A DNA stretch of 64,000 nt from Candidatus Cloacimonadota bacterium (GTDB lineage: Bacteria > Cloacimonadota > Cloacimonadia > Cloacimonadales > WRIO01). The stretch covers positions 1 to 64,000 of the forward strand of contig WRLO01000003.1 of the NCBI GenBank assembly GCA_009777575.1, in the 5' to 3' direction. The notes below the pieces were generated by a model that ran no database searches, was not told the DNA's origin, and saw only the letters and a program-made list of their open reading frames with translations. Positions 26,987 to 38,384 of this stretch are shown here, in pieces. The translations under genes were made by a program, and so were the position numbers. Each line of letters opens with the position of its first letter. Position 1 is the stretch's first letter.

Positions 26987-29047
26987 ATGAAAGACATTTT
27001 AAAACCTATCATTTCTATTGAAAAATTGCAAACACTTTCCAATGAAGCCAAAGCAAGTATTTTGGCTATGACTACTCTCGCAAAATCTGGACATCCGGGT
27101 GGTTCTATGTCATCACTTGATTTATTGCTGGCTTTGTATCATTGCATAAACATTGACCCTAAAGAACCGTTTAAACATGATCGCGACCGAGTAGTGATAA
27201 GTCATGGACACATATCTCCAGCAGTTTATTCAGTTCTTGCAATGCGTGGATATTTTGATTTATATGATGCAATTACCCAATTTAGGCTTGCCGGTAGTCC
27301 ATTTGAAGGTCATGTAGAGCCTTTAGTCCCCGGTGTTGAATGGACAACCGGAAATTTAGGTCAGGGGTTGTCAGCTGCCTGTGGTTTTGCTTTAGAATGT
27401 AGACTAAAGTCTATATCAAATCATATCTACTGTATAATGGGTGATGGAGAACAACAAAAAGGCCAAATAAGCGAGGCAAGAAGATTTGCTGTAAAATACG
27501 GTTTGAATAATCTCACCGCAATTGTTGATTACAATAAAATTCAAATTTGTGGAAATGTAACTGAAATCATGCCTCAAAATATCAAAGCAAATTATGAATC
27601 AGATGGTTGGGGGGTTATACAAATAAATGGGCATGATTATAGAGAAATATTTGAAGCTTTGAATAAAGCTCAAAATATTGATGCACCTGTATTGATTTTG
27701 GCAAAAACTATCATGGGTAAAGGTGTTTCCTTTATGGAAAACAAAGAAAAATATCATGGTATGGCTTTGACAGATGAGGAATTAATGTTTGCTTTTAAAG
27801 ATTTAAACTATATTATCGAATCTGAAAATGAAAAGGACATCAACAAAACATCACCTACAATGCCAGATATTATGGTTGGAAAAGAGAAAAAAACTCATAC
27901 TTTGACGGAACCTGAATATAGAGACAACGGAATAATGCATCGAGAAAAAAGGAAATCTATCAAAGAAAATAAATTGTTTGCGACTTATAATCTTAACCCC
28001 GAGCAGTATATTTTTGATTTTCAAGTAAATAAGGAAAAATACTATGAAAAATCTACCGACAATAGGTCTGCGTGGGGTGACGCTTTAGCTGATATAGCAA
28101 GAAAAAATAAGGACACTAAACGAAATATAGCTGTTTTTGACTGTGATTTGATGGGAAGTGTAAAAACAAGTGAATTTAATAAAATTTTGCCTGAAAACTT
28201 CTTTCAAGCCGGTATTGCAGAGCATCATACCGCAGTATGTGCAGGAGCAATTTCAAAATATGGGATTCAGACTTTTTTTGCAGGTTTTGGGATGTTTGGG
28301 TTGACTGAAGTTTACAACCAACATAGATTGAATGATATAAATTTTACAAATTTGAAAGTAGTTTTAACTCATGTTGGTTTAGATGTAGGAGAAGACGGAA
28401 AAACTCATCATTGTGTTGATTATATTGGTTTAGTTAACAATATGTTTGGTTTTAAACTGATTATACCAGCTGATCCTAATCAGACATATAAAGCTATAAA
28501 CTATGTAGTCAATCAGAAAGGTAATTGGTTGATAGCTATGGGGCGTTCAAAACTTGATATAATCAGAAATGATAATGATGAAGTATTTTTTGGAAAAGAT
28601 TATCTGTTTGAATATGGCAAAGTTGATGTTTTAAAAGACGGTAATGCTGGAACATTATATGTTACAGGCACTTTAGTCAACACTGCGATTAAGGTAGTAA
28701 AAAGACTATCTCTTGAAGGTCTTAATCTCAGATTAGTAAACATACCCTCTCCGCTAGAAATTGACACAGAAGAGATATTAAGAGCTTATAAAACAGGAAT
28801 GATTTTTACTCTTGAAGACCACAATGTTAAGACTGGTTTAGGTGATTTAATTGCTCAAAAAATTGTGGAAGCCATTGGGACACAAAGCTCTAAAAAAGAC
28901 ACTGAGAATATAAACCCAAAAAGAAATTTCAAACTTATCAAATTTGGTGTGGAAAATTATGCTTTTTCTGGTTCAGCTGAAGATGTGTATAAAACTATGG
29001 GACTTGATGAAGAAAGTTTGATAGCGAGAATAAAAAAGGAATTTTGA
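26987..29047 (+). CDS. Transketolase
   Basis: KSGHPGGSMSSLDLLLALYHC, DRVVISHGHISPAVYSVLAMRG, CIMGDGEQQKGQISEARRFAV, FGMFGLTEVYNQHRLND. Confidence 0.92.
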   Translation: MKDILKPIISIEKLQTLSNEAKASILAMTTLAKSGHPGGSMSSLDLLLALYHCINIDPKEPFKHDRDRVVISHGHISPAVYSVLAMRGYFDLYDAITQFRLAGSPFEGHVEPLVPGVEWTTGNLGQGLSAACGFALECRLKSISNHIYCIMGDGEQQKGQISEARRFAVKYGLNNLTAIVDYNKIQICGNVTEIMPQNIKANYESDGWGVIQINGHDYREIFEALNKAQNIDAPVLILAKTIMGKGVSFMENKEKYHGMALTDEELMFAFKDLNYIIESENEKDINKTSPTMPDIMVGKEKKTHTLTEPEYRDNGIMHREKRKSIKENKLFATYNLNPEQYIFDFQVNKEKYYEKSTDNRSAWGDALADIARKNKDTKRNIAVFDCDLMGSVKTSEFNKILPENFFQAGIAEHHTAVCAGAISKYGIQTFFAGFGMFGLTEVYNQHRLNDINFTNLKVVLTHVGLDVGEDGKTHHCVDYIGLVNNMFGFKLIIPADPNQTYKAINYVVNQKGNWLIAMGRSKLDIIRNDNDEVFFGKDYLFEYGKVDVLKDGNAGTLYVTGTLVNTAIKVVKRLSLEGLNLRLVNIPSPLEIDTEEILRAYKTGMIFTLEDHNVKTGLGDLIAQKIVEAIGTQSSKKDTENINPKRNFKLIKFGVENYAFSGSAEDVYKTMGLDEESLIARIKKEF

Positions 29048-29080
29048 GATAATTTTTCTCGAAACATAAATAAACTATAA

Positions 29081-30997
<1,917 letters not shown>

Positions 30998-31013
30998 ACT
31001 TGGAGATTGAGTT

Positions 31014-31571
31014 TTGAAAACCTTTTTTTTAGTAGCTGGGGCAAATGGTTCTGGAAAGACGACCTTGATTAAAGAATTGTTATACAATTTGCCAGATTTT
31101 TATTTTTTGAACTCGGATGAGATAGCTTATGAGATAGGTGATGATATTGGCATCAGAGCTGGTAAAATTATGTTACAAAAATTTGAGGATTATGTCGCTG
31201 AGGAAAAATCAATTATCATGGAATCAACTATTTCTGGTCGTTTTCATAATAAAATACTAGAAAAAGTGAGTAAGGAGGGTTATAAATCGACATTATACTA
31301 TGTATTTCTTGATTTGGTTGATTTGAATATTCGCAGAGTCGAAAACAGGGTGTTGCTTGGTGGTCATAATGTTCCTATAGATGATATTTATCGTAGATAT
31401 GATAGGAGTTTAAAAAATTTTTGGTCAGTTATGAAAGTAGTGGATAACTGGGAATTGAGATACAGTTTTCAAAATGGATTTGATTTGATAGCTTTTGGAA
31501 ATGACAAAAATGAAGTTATAAATCCTCTAATCTATAAAAAATTTAAGGAGATAAGTCATGCGGACTCTTGA
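31014..31571 (+). CDS. Zeta-toxin-like P-loop kinase
   Basis: FFLVAGANGSGKTTLIKEL (Walker A), LNSDEIA, IMESTISG, RVENRVLLGGHNVPIDDIYRRYDRSLKNF; TTG start. Confidence 0.75.
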   Translation: MKTFFLVAGANGSGKTTLIKELLYNLPDFYFLNSDEIAYEIGDDIGIRAGKIMLQKFEDYVAEEKSIIMESTISGRFHNKILEKVSKEGYKSTLYYVFLDLVDLNIRRVENRVLLGGHNVPIDDIYRRYDRSLKNFWSVMKVVDNWELRYSFQNGFDLIAFGNDKNEVINPLIYKKFKEISHADS

Positions 31572-31797
31572 AGAATACCAATTTTCAGAAAAAATTCAAA
31601 AAATAGGGAATGAAGCGGTAAGAAAGGCAAAAGAAGAAGCACAAAAAGCAGGATTACCCATAGCTTATTCTTTAAATGGTAGATTAGTTTTCCAGTTAAC
31701 AGATGGGAGTGTAACAGATGATGTAGAAAAAGTAGATAAAATATATGAGGAGATAAGAAAAAAGTTACAAAATGGAACTACCAGAAAATGTGAGTGA
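31558..31797 (+). CDS. Small protein overlapping the zeta-like gene; possible cognate partner
   Basis: Starts inside the upstream gene (14-bp overlap); MRTLEEYQFSEKIQKIGNEAVRKAKEEAQKAGLPIAYSLNGRLVFQLTDG. Confidence 0.6.
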   Translation: MRTLEEYQFSEKIQKIGNEAVRKAKEEAQKAGLPIAYSLNGRLVFQLTDGSVTDDVEKVDKIYEEIRKKLQNGTTRKCE

Positions 31798-31971
31798 ATA
31801 TCTAAAATATTTTGTTAATTATGAATATTTTTATCACTATCCCCCTCTCCCTTCGTTGCTGGTTCCTCACTTGAAATTCCCCCGAAACAATTCAATTGTT
31901 TGTAAACGGAGCCTCCGCTACTTGAAGGTAGCAACCTCCAATCATAAACCAGTATTGTATTATTTGCTTTT

Positions 31972-32130
31972 ATAACAGATGATGCCATACAAAAGTTTTC
32001 CAAGCTACAAGGCAAACGAAGAGCAGAAAATGAATATTTAGCTTACGACAATACTTCTATATCAAGCTTTTCTGAAATTCTAACAAGAAATCTGAAGCAA
32101 GCATGCTATTTTCATTCTTTGTGGCGATGA
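31972..32130 (+). pseudogene. Transposase remnant (IS1634/IS4-like)
   Basis: Frame reads ITDDAIQKFSKLQGKRRAENEYLAYDNTSISSFSEILTRNLKQ then stop; YD-TSISS motif recalled from IS1634-type transposases. Confidence 0.55.
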
Positions 32131-32334
32131 GGTATGATGAACGATTCAGAGAGTAGCGTAGAATTTGTAAATTTAAATATTGCATTGGATCTAAGATTAT
32201 TCACTTTTTCAGAATGACAAAATATTATTTTATGCGACAGACTCAATTTGTATTTGTATGTTGAGAGAAGATTTAAACACACCACGCGGTTTTGTATGGC
32301 AAGAACTATATAGAAGTTATAGATGAAATATTGT

Positions 32335-32931
32335 TTATCTATTTGTTTTATTCCTATAAACTATGAAACCAGCTTCATTGGGTAAATCATAGACTAGGTC
32401 TTTCCCTCTCTCTTTTCCTAGTTTCAAGAGGAAACAAAAATCACCAAAACCAGCAACAATCATAAGAATTCCCCATGTTAACAGGACATTATTTCCTATT
32501 AATAAAGAAATTGCAACAGGAATAATCCCTAAAACAAACATAGGCATGAAAGCACCAATTCGATAATGTTTGATTTTAAGTAATTCTTTACAGTGACAAT
32601 AAGGGGTAAATAATTTTTCTTTAGGCATCATACCAATTTTAACTGATTTAAATTTATTATCTGCAAAGTAAGCAAATGATAAAGCATGAATAGCCTCGTG
32701 AGAAAAGGCTAATATTATGAAAATAATCAAAAATAAATAAGCAGGAAAATAACCTAAATTAAGAATTGATATAAAACTTACTTTCCATATTAATTGATAT
32801 AAAATCACAAATACAGCTCCAACGAGAATACAAAAGACAGCGGCTCCTATATTTAACCAAATTATATTGAAAACTATCTTTTCTTGGTCATAATTATTTA
32901 CTTGTGAAAACTCTGGTATTTCATTTTCCAT
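32335..32931 (-). CDS. DUF3267-like membrane protein with HExxH-type motif
   Basis: LAFSHEAIHALSFAYFADNKFKSVKIGMMPKEKLFTPYCHCKELLKIKHYRIGAFMP. Confidence 0.7.
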   Translation of the reverse strand: MENEIPEFSQVNNYDQEKIVFNIIWLNIGAAVFCILVGAVFVILYQLIWKVSFISILNLGYFPAYLFLIIFIILAFSHEAIHALSFAYFADNKFKSVKIGMMPKEKLFTPYCHCKELLKIKHYRIGAFMPMFVLGIIPVAISLLIGNNVLLTWGILMIVAGFGDFCFLLKLGKERGKDLVYDLPNEAGFIVYRNKTNR

Positions 32932-32950
32932 GATTATCTCTATAAAAATT

Positions 32951-35779
32951 CTATATTAACTTTTTCTTCAGATATTTTCCAGTAGCAGATTTCTTTTCCA
33001 GAATTATCTCTTCTGGAGTTCCTTTTGCTATTATATATCCGCCTTTGTCACCACCCTCAGGACCAAGATCAATAATATAATCTGCACATTTGACCACATC
33101 AAGGTTGTGTTCAATCACAATGATAGTATTTCCCATATCAACCAATCTTTGTAACACCGTGAGGAGCTTGTTTATATCATCAAAATGTAAACCAGTAGTT
33201 GGCTCATCAAGTATATAAAGAGTTTTTCCAGTGCTTGTTTTCGATAATTCTCTAGCTAATTTTACTCTTTGAGCTTCTCCTCCAGAGAGTGTGGTTGCAG
33301 ATTGACCAAGTTTTATATAATCCAACCCTACATCCAGCAATGTTTGTAGCTTTTTAGATATAGTGGGTATATTTTCAAAGATTTTATGTGCTTGAGAAAC
33401 ATCCAGACCAAGAATATCAGCTATGGAATGGTCTTTATATAAAACTTGAAGTGTTTCTTGATTATATCTTTTTCCTTTACAGATTTCACATGTAACATAA
33501 ACATCAGGTAAAAAATGCATTTCTATAAGTTTTACTCCAGCTCCTTCACAAGATTCACACCGACCTCCTTTTACATTGAAGGAAAATCTACCCGGGGTAT
33601 ATCCTCTAAGCTTTGCAGCTGGTAGCTCTGCAAATAGATTTCGAATAACATCATAAAGTTTTATATAGGTTGCAGGGTTTGAGCGTGGTGTCCTACCAAT
33701 AGGTTGTTGATCAATAGCAATCACTTTGTCAAGTTTTTCAAGTCCTAAGATTTTATCAACCTTACCCGGTTTAACTGTCGCTTTATTCAAATTTGACACT
33801 GCAACTGGCAGTAAAACTTGATTAATCAGAGAGCTTTTCCCTGAACCAGAAACACCCGTTACACAGGTAAATAAACCTACAGGTATATCAATATTGATAT
33901 TTTTTAAATTGTTTTGCTTTGCTCCTACGATTTTGATGAAATCTTTAGATGGGTTTCTTCTATCGTCTGAAAAGTCTATTTTTAACTTTCCTGATAAATA
34001 CATGCCTGTTAATGAGTTTTCACATTTTTGTATATAATTTATGTCTCCATAAGCTATTATCTCACCACCATTTATGCCTGCTCTTGGCCCGAAATCAACT
34101 ATTTTATTGGCAGATTTCATCATGTCTTCGTCATGTTCTACGACAATTATGGTATTTCCTATATCTCGCAAGTGTATCAAGGTATCGATGAGTTTAGAAT
34201 TGTCTCTCTGATGTAGTCCAATGCTAGGCTCATCTAAAATATACATGACTCCTACTAGTCCACTACCAATTTGAGAAGCAAGTCTTATTCTTTGCGATTC
34301 TCCCCCAGAAAGTGTTGGTGATCTTCTATCAAGTGTGAGATAATGTAATCCAACATTTTCGAGAAACCTTAATCTTGCAACAATTTCTTTTAATAAATCA
34401 AAGGCAATTATTTTTTTATTACCAGACAGTTTTAATTGATGAAAAAATTCTAAAGCCTCACTGATTGACTTTTTTGAAATGGATACTATAGTTTCTGTAT
34501 CAATCTTTACTGACACAACTTCTTTTTTTAGTCTTGTGCCATCACATTCATGACACGGTTTGTCAGATATGTATCTTAAATACCACTGTTTCATGTTTTC
34601 TGATGATGTCTCTTTCATTCTTCTTTCTAAAACAGGTATGATCCCTTCCATTTTAGTATTGAATTGGTAGGAAGATCCATCTTTGCTTTCATAATTAACC
34701 TTAAAAGACCTACCCCTTGCACCATATAGTAGCATTTTCTGAACATTTTCATTTAGATCCTGCCAAGGAGTATCAAGTGAAAAATTAAAATTCTGCCCTG
34801 CTGACAGTATTTTTTGATTTGTCCAACCACTTTTTTTGTCACCTAACTTTCCCCAAGGGTCTACTGCACCTTCATTAATTGACAGAGTGGGGTCGATGAT
34901 TATTTTATCAGGATCAAATTCGAGCTTAGTTCCTAACCCATTACAGTTTGAACACATGCCTAATGGTGAGTTGTATGAAAAGTTTTGAGGTATCAAATCT
35001 GGATAACTAATTCCACATTTAGCACAAGCATTGTGTTCAGAAATAATTTCTTGTCTTTTTTCGTCTGTAAAGTCAATTTTCACAAGCCCGTTAGTGAGTC
35101 TTAAACATGTTTCTATTGAATCAGTTAGTCTTGTATGGATATTCTCTTTTATCACTATTCTATCGACAATCACATCGATATTGTGTTTATATTTTTTATC
35201 TAAACTTATATCCTCTGTCAAATCACGAACTTGACCATTTACTATGACACGAGAAAAACCATCCTTACGAAGTTTTTCAAATTCATCACGATGTTCTCCT
35301 TTCCTGCTTTGAATAAGAGGTGCCAATATTTGTATTTTTGTTTTTTCTGGAAGTTCCATTAAATTTGAAACTATCTGGTCAATACTCTGTGAAGCCACTT
35401 CGTCTCCGCATTGATAACAATGTTGAACTCCAATACGAGCAAAAAGTATTCTTAAATAATCATAAATTTCTGTGACGGTTCCGACTGTTGAGCGAGGATT
35501 TTTGCTAGCTGACTTCTGATCAATAGATATAGCGGGGGACAAACCCTCTATGTAGTCTACTTTAGGTTTTTCCATCAAACCTAAAAATTGTCTAGCGTAA
35601 CTAGACAAAGATTCCACATATCTTCTTTGACCTTCAGCATATAATGTATCAAATGCTAAAGATGTCTTTCCAGAACCGGACACACCAGTGAAAATTATTA
35701 ATTCGTTGCGTGGTAATTCTAAATCTATATTTTTTAGGTTATGCTCTGAGGCACCTTTGATGATAATTGAATTCTTCAT
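32951..35779 (-). CDS. uvrA: Excinuclease ABC subunit A
   Basis: IIIKGASEHNLKNIDLELPRNELIIFTGVSGSGKTSLAFDTLYAEGQRRYVESLSSYARQFL; two ABC signatures, Zn fingers. Confidence 0.97.
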   Translation of the reverse strand: MKNSIIIKGASEHNLKNIDLELPRNELIIFTGVSGSGKTSLAFDTLYAEGQRRYVESLSSYARQFLGLMEKPKVDYIEGLSPAISIDQKSASKNPRSTVGTVTEIYDYLRILFARIGVQHCYQCGDEVASQSIDQIVSNLMELPEKTKIQILAPLIQSRKGEHRDEFEKLRKDGFSRVIVNGQVRDLTEDISLDKKYKHNIDVIVDRIVIKENIHTRLTDSIETCLRLTNGLVKIDFTDEKRQEIISEHNACAKCGISYPDLIPQNFSYNSPLGMCSNCNGLGTKLEFDPDKIIIDPTLSINEGAVDPWGKLGDKKSGWTNQKILSAGQNFNFSLDTPWQDLNENVQKMLLYGARGRSFKVNYESKDGSSYQFNTKMEGIIPVLERRMKETSSENMKQWYLRYISDKPCHECDGTRLKKEVVSVKIDTETIVSISKKSISEALEFFHQLKLSGNKKIIAFDLLKEIVARLRFLENVGLHYLTLDRRSPTLSGGESQRIRLASQIGSGLVGVMYILDEPSIGLHQRDNSKLIDTLIHLRDIGNTIIVVEHDEDMMKSANKIVDFGPRAGINGGEIIAYGDINYIQKCENSLTGMYLSGKLKIDFSDDRRNPSKDFIKIVGAKQNNLKNINIDIPVGLFTCVTGVSGSGKSSLINQVLLPVAVSNLNKATVKPGKVDKILGLEKLDKVIAIDQQPIGRTPRSNPATYIKLYDVIRNLFAELPAAKLRGYTPGRFSFNVKGGRCESCEGAGVKLIEMHFLPDVYVTCEICKGKRYNQETLQVLYKDHSIADILGLDVSQAHKIFENIPTISKKLQTLLDVGLDYIKLGQSATTLSGGEAQRVKLARELSKTSTGKTLYILDEPTTGLHFDDINKLLTVLQRLVDMGNTIIVIEHNLDVVKCADYIIDLGPEGGDKGGYIIAKGTPEEIILEKKSATGKYLKKKLI

Positions 35780-35871
35780 TCTTTCCTATATTTTTGTGTG
35801 TATTCGTTTCTATTGTAAAATAAACAGAAATTATGTTTTTTCGTAACTCATTATAAAATAACAAAATAAAA

Positions 35872-35949
35872 TGGTCGGGATGACTGGATTTGAACCAGCG
35901 ACCACTTGAACCCCATTCAAGTACGCTATCCGGACTGCGCTACATCCCG
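35872..35949 (-). tRNA. tRNA-Pro (anticodon GGG)
   Basis: CGGGATGTAGCGCAGTCCGGATAGCGTACTTGAATGGGGTTCAAGTGGTCGCTGGTTCAAATCCAGTCATCCCGACCA; stem CTTGA/TCAAG, loop ATGGGGT, encoded CCA. Confidence 0.93.
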
Positions 35950-36112
35950 ACTCATAGTGTCATAAAAAAAATTAAGCTATTTTTGGCAAGATATATTTTT
36001 GATTTTAATTTTGAGAATAAATTAAAATTTGTATAAAATATCTGTCAAATCTTTAAACTATTCAATATCTTGCTTAAATTTGGTTATAGTTTTGAACTAT
36101 CCTAAGTATCAG

Positions 36113-36304
36113 TTAAACAACCTTCTTTATTTTGTTTGTTTTCAAACATGATGTACATATCTTTATACCTCTAATAACACCATGAATTTCTGCTCTCATC
36201 TTTTGTAAATTTGGATAATATTTACGTTTTGTGGCATTCATTGCATGGCTTCTATAATTTCCATTAAGAGGTCCTTTTCCGCATATATCGCATATTCTTG
36301 ACAT
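36113..36304 (-). CDS. rpmB: 50S ribosomal protein L28
   Basis: MSRICDICGKGPLNGNYRSHAMNATKRKYYPNLQKMRAEIHGVIRGIKICTSCLK. Confidence 0.93.
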   Translation of the reverse strand: MSRICDICGKGPLNGNYRSHAMNATKRKYYPNLQKMRAEIHGVIRGIKICTSCLKTNKIKKVV

Positions 36305-37259
36305 TTTTTACCGTCCTTTCAAATTCTTCAAAGAACCATAAAAAAAAAAGAGGTTATTTTGACAAGATTTTTTTTAAAATCAATATATATTTTTTTCATA
36401 ATGATGTTTTCAGAAATATTGCCAAAGTGGTTAGTTTGAGTATATATATATAGCGTAAGTATTTTAAAATATAGAGTTATGGTAGATTTCAGTCTTCGAA
36501 AAAGTTAAAGTGTTCAAGATACCAATCTTTTTTTATGTATTAAATTTACCCTTCTAGGTTCATTAGCAAAAAACTATTGCTAGTGATTTTATCTGTTAAG
36601 ATAATAAGGTCATACAGACCATGCATGTAGGGAGTTATTTTTAGATTGATTATAGTTGAAAAACTCAATCTTATGCATTTTGTCTAACCACAGCTATATT
36701 TTCGATCTCGATTATTTAAATATAATTTACCAATCAATGAAAGTAAATCTATCGATAAACCATTAATTAGTTAGATTAATGATGAAATTTATAGTTGTCA
36801 TCTTTTAATAATTCCAGAATACGATGGAAACATTCCTGCGCCACTTGTCTTTACCGATACATTCATGCACATAGTTTAGATTAATGTCAATCCCAAATCT
36901 ATCAGCACCAGCATGACAGTATTGGTTGATTATCAGCTTGCTTTCTTGGTCATTAAATTACAAATTGTTAATTCAAAATAAAAATTCTGGATCTTTTATG
37001 CCATTTTTATTTAGATGTATAATAGAGGCTGTCGCAGAGTGAAAAAATTCTGTCATTCTCAACGGAGCGAAGGATTTCAATTACTTTGAAATTTATAGAG
37101 TTATAATATCTTTGCTTCGTTCAAAACAACAAGGAATACCTGTTATATGACGATCTATAGAATGATAATATTTGATTTTTAAATTTTTATTGACAAAAAA
37201 ACTTAAAATAAAATTGTTGAAATAAATTAAATTACACAAGAAGAAACAAGGAGTAAACC

Positions 37260-38351
37260 ATGAGTAAACAAAAACTGTTTTATGTGTTGATTTTGAGCTT
37301 ATTGCTTATTTCAACAGAGGTGTTCGGACTGGATATGTCTGTAGCAGATTCGTTATTGAGCCATAACAACATTGACTATGTCCGAGCTGGACAAGCTGCA
37401 TTCAGAGAAGGCGATTATGAAGAGGCTATTGAGCAATTCTTCAATTATTGGCAAACACAAAGAGACGATTACAATGCTCTTTTACAAATTGCAATAGCTT
37501 ATAGTCAACTGAACAACCCAGAACTAGCTGGTAGGTTTCTTCAAGAAGCTCAAAAAAGAACCATAATCCAGTTTAGTAGAGAGATTACTGAAAGGCATTT
37601 TGAAACTGTATATGAAAATGAAATTTTTCAGAATTATCTGCATGAGGTTTATGAAACAATTGATGAACAAGAAAAGCAAAGAGGCTTTATTTCATATATA
37701 GAAACACCTACAAAAATGAGATATAGAACCATACTTCCTGAAAATTTTGACCCTGAAAAAGAGTATCCTGTTATGATTTATATGCACGGATATGGTGGTA
37801 ATCCTCATAATATCTTTTATGTGTCTGATTTATTGATAGAAAACGATTTTATCTTTGTTTTACCTTATGCACCTTACCCTTTTGAAATATCGTCTCGAGA
37901 GTTTACGAGCCTAAGCTGGGGGATATTTGACTATGATGAGGGTGAATTTAATGACAGTCATAGCGGTATGCTGACTAGAAACTACATCCTAAAACTAAAT
38001 TATGAACTCAGGCAGAATTACAATGTGAAATCACTCTTTTTATCTGGCTTTTCTCAAGGTGGTTTTAATACTCTCGGTATTGGATTGACAAATCAAGAAA
38101 TGTTTGAAGGTCTGATATGCTTTGGTGGTGCTTTGTTTTTGGATGATGAGGATTTTATCGACAATGGAAACATCCCTGTCCTGATAGTGCACGGTGAAAG
38201 TGATATGGCAGTCAGATATGAAAGTGGGGTAGAAGCCTTTGAAAGACTCAAAAATAGAGGATATGATGTAGAGCTATACTCTTTTGACGGTGCTCATGTA
38301 ATGAATCATGAGATTGTAACGAAAGCGATTGAGTGGATGAAGAGTAGGTAG
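37260..38351 (+). CDS. Secreted alpha/beta hydrolase (esterase) with TPR-like N-terminus, paralog 1
   Basis: Signal peptide; YPVMIYMHGYGGNPHN; LFLSGFSQGGFNTLGI; PVLIVHGESDMAVRYESGVEAFERLKNRGYDVELYSFDGAH. Confidence 0.85.
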   Translation: MSKQKLFYVLILSLLLISTEVFGLDMSVADSLLSHNNIDYVRAGQAAFREGDYEEAIEQFFNYWQTQRDDYNALLQIAIAYSQLNNPELAGRFLQEAQKRTIIQFSREITERHFETVYENEIFQNYLHEVYETIDEQEKQRGFISYIETPTKMRYRTILPENFDPEKEYPVMIYMHGYGGNPHNIFYVSDLLIENDFIFVLPYAPYPFEISSREFTSLSWGIFDYDEGEFNDSHSGMLTRNYILKLNYELRQNYNVKSLFLSGFSQGGFNTLGIGLTNQEMFEGLICFGGALFLDDEDFIDNGNIPVLIVHGESDMAVRYESGVEAFERLKNRGYDVELYSFDGAHVMNHEIVTKAIEWMKSR

Positions 38352-38384
38352 GACTGATTTAAAGATTATGAGAAAAGATATTAT

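Noticed and set aside
31440-31449. Extra DnaA-box-like GTGGATAAC
   Set aside because: Single imperfect match inside the zeta-like CDS with no neighbours
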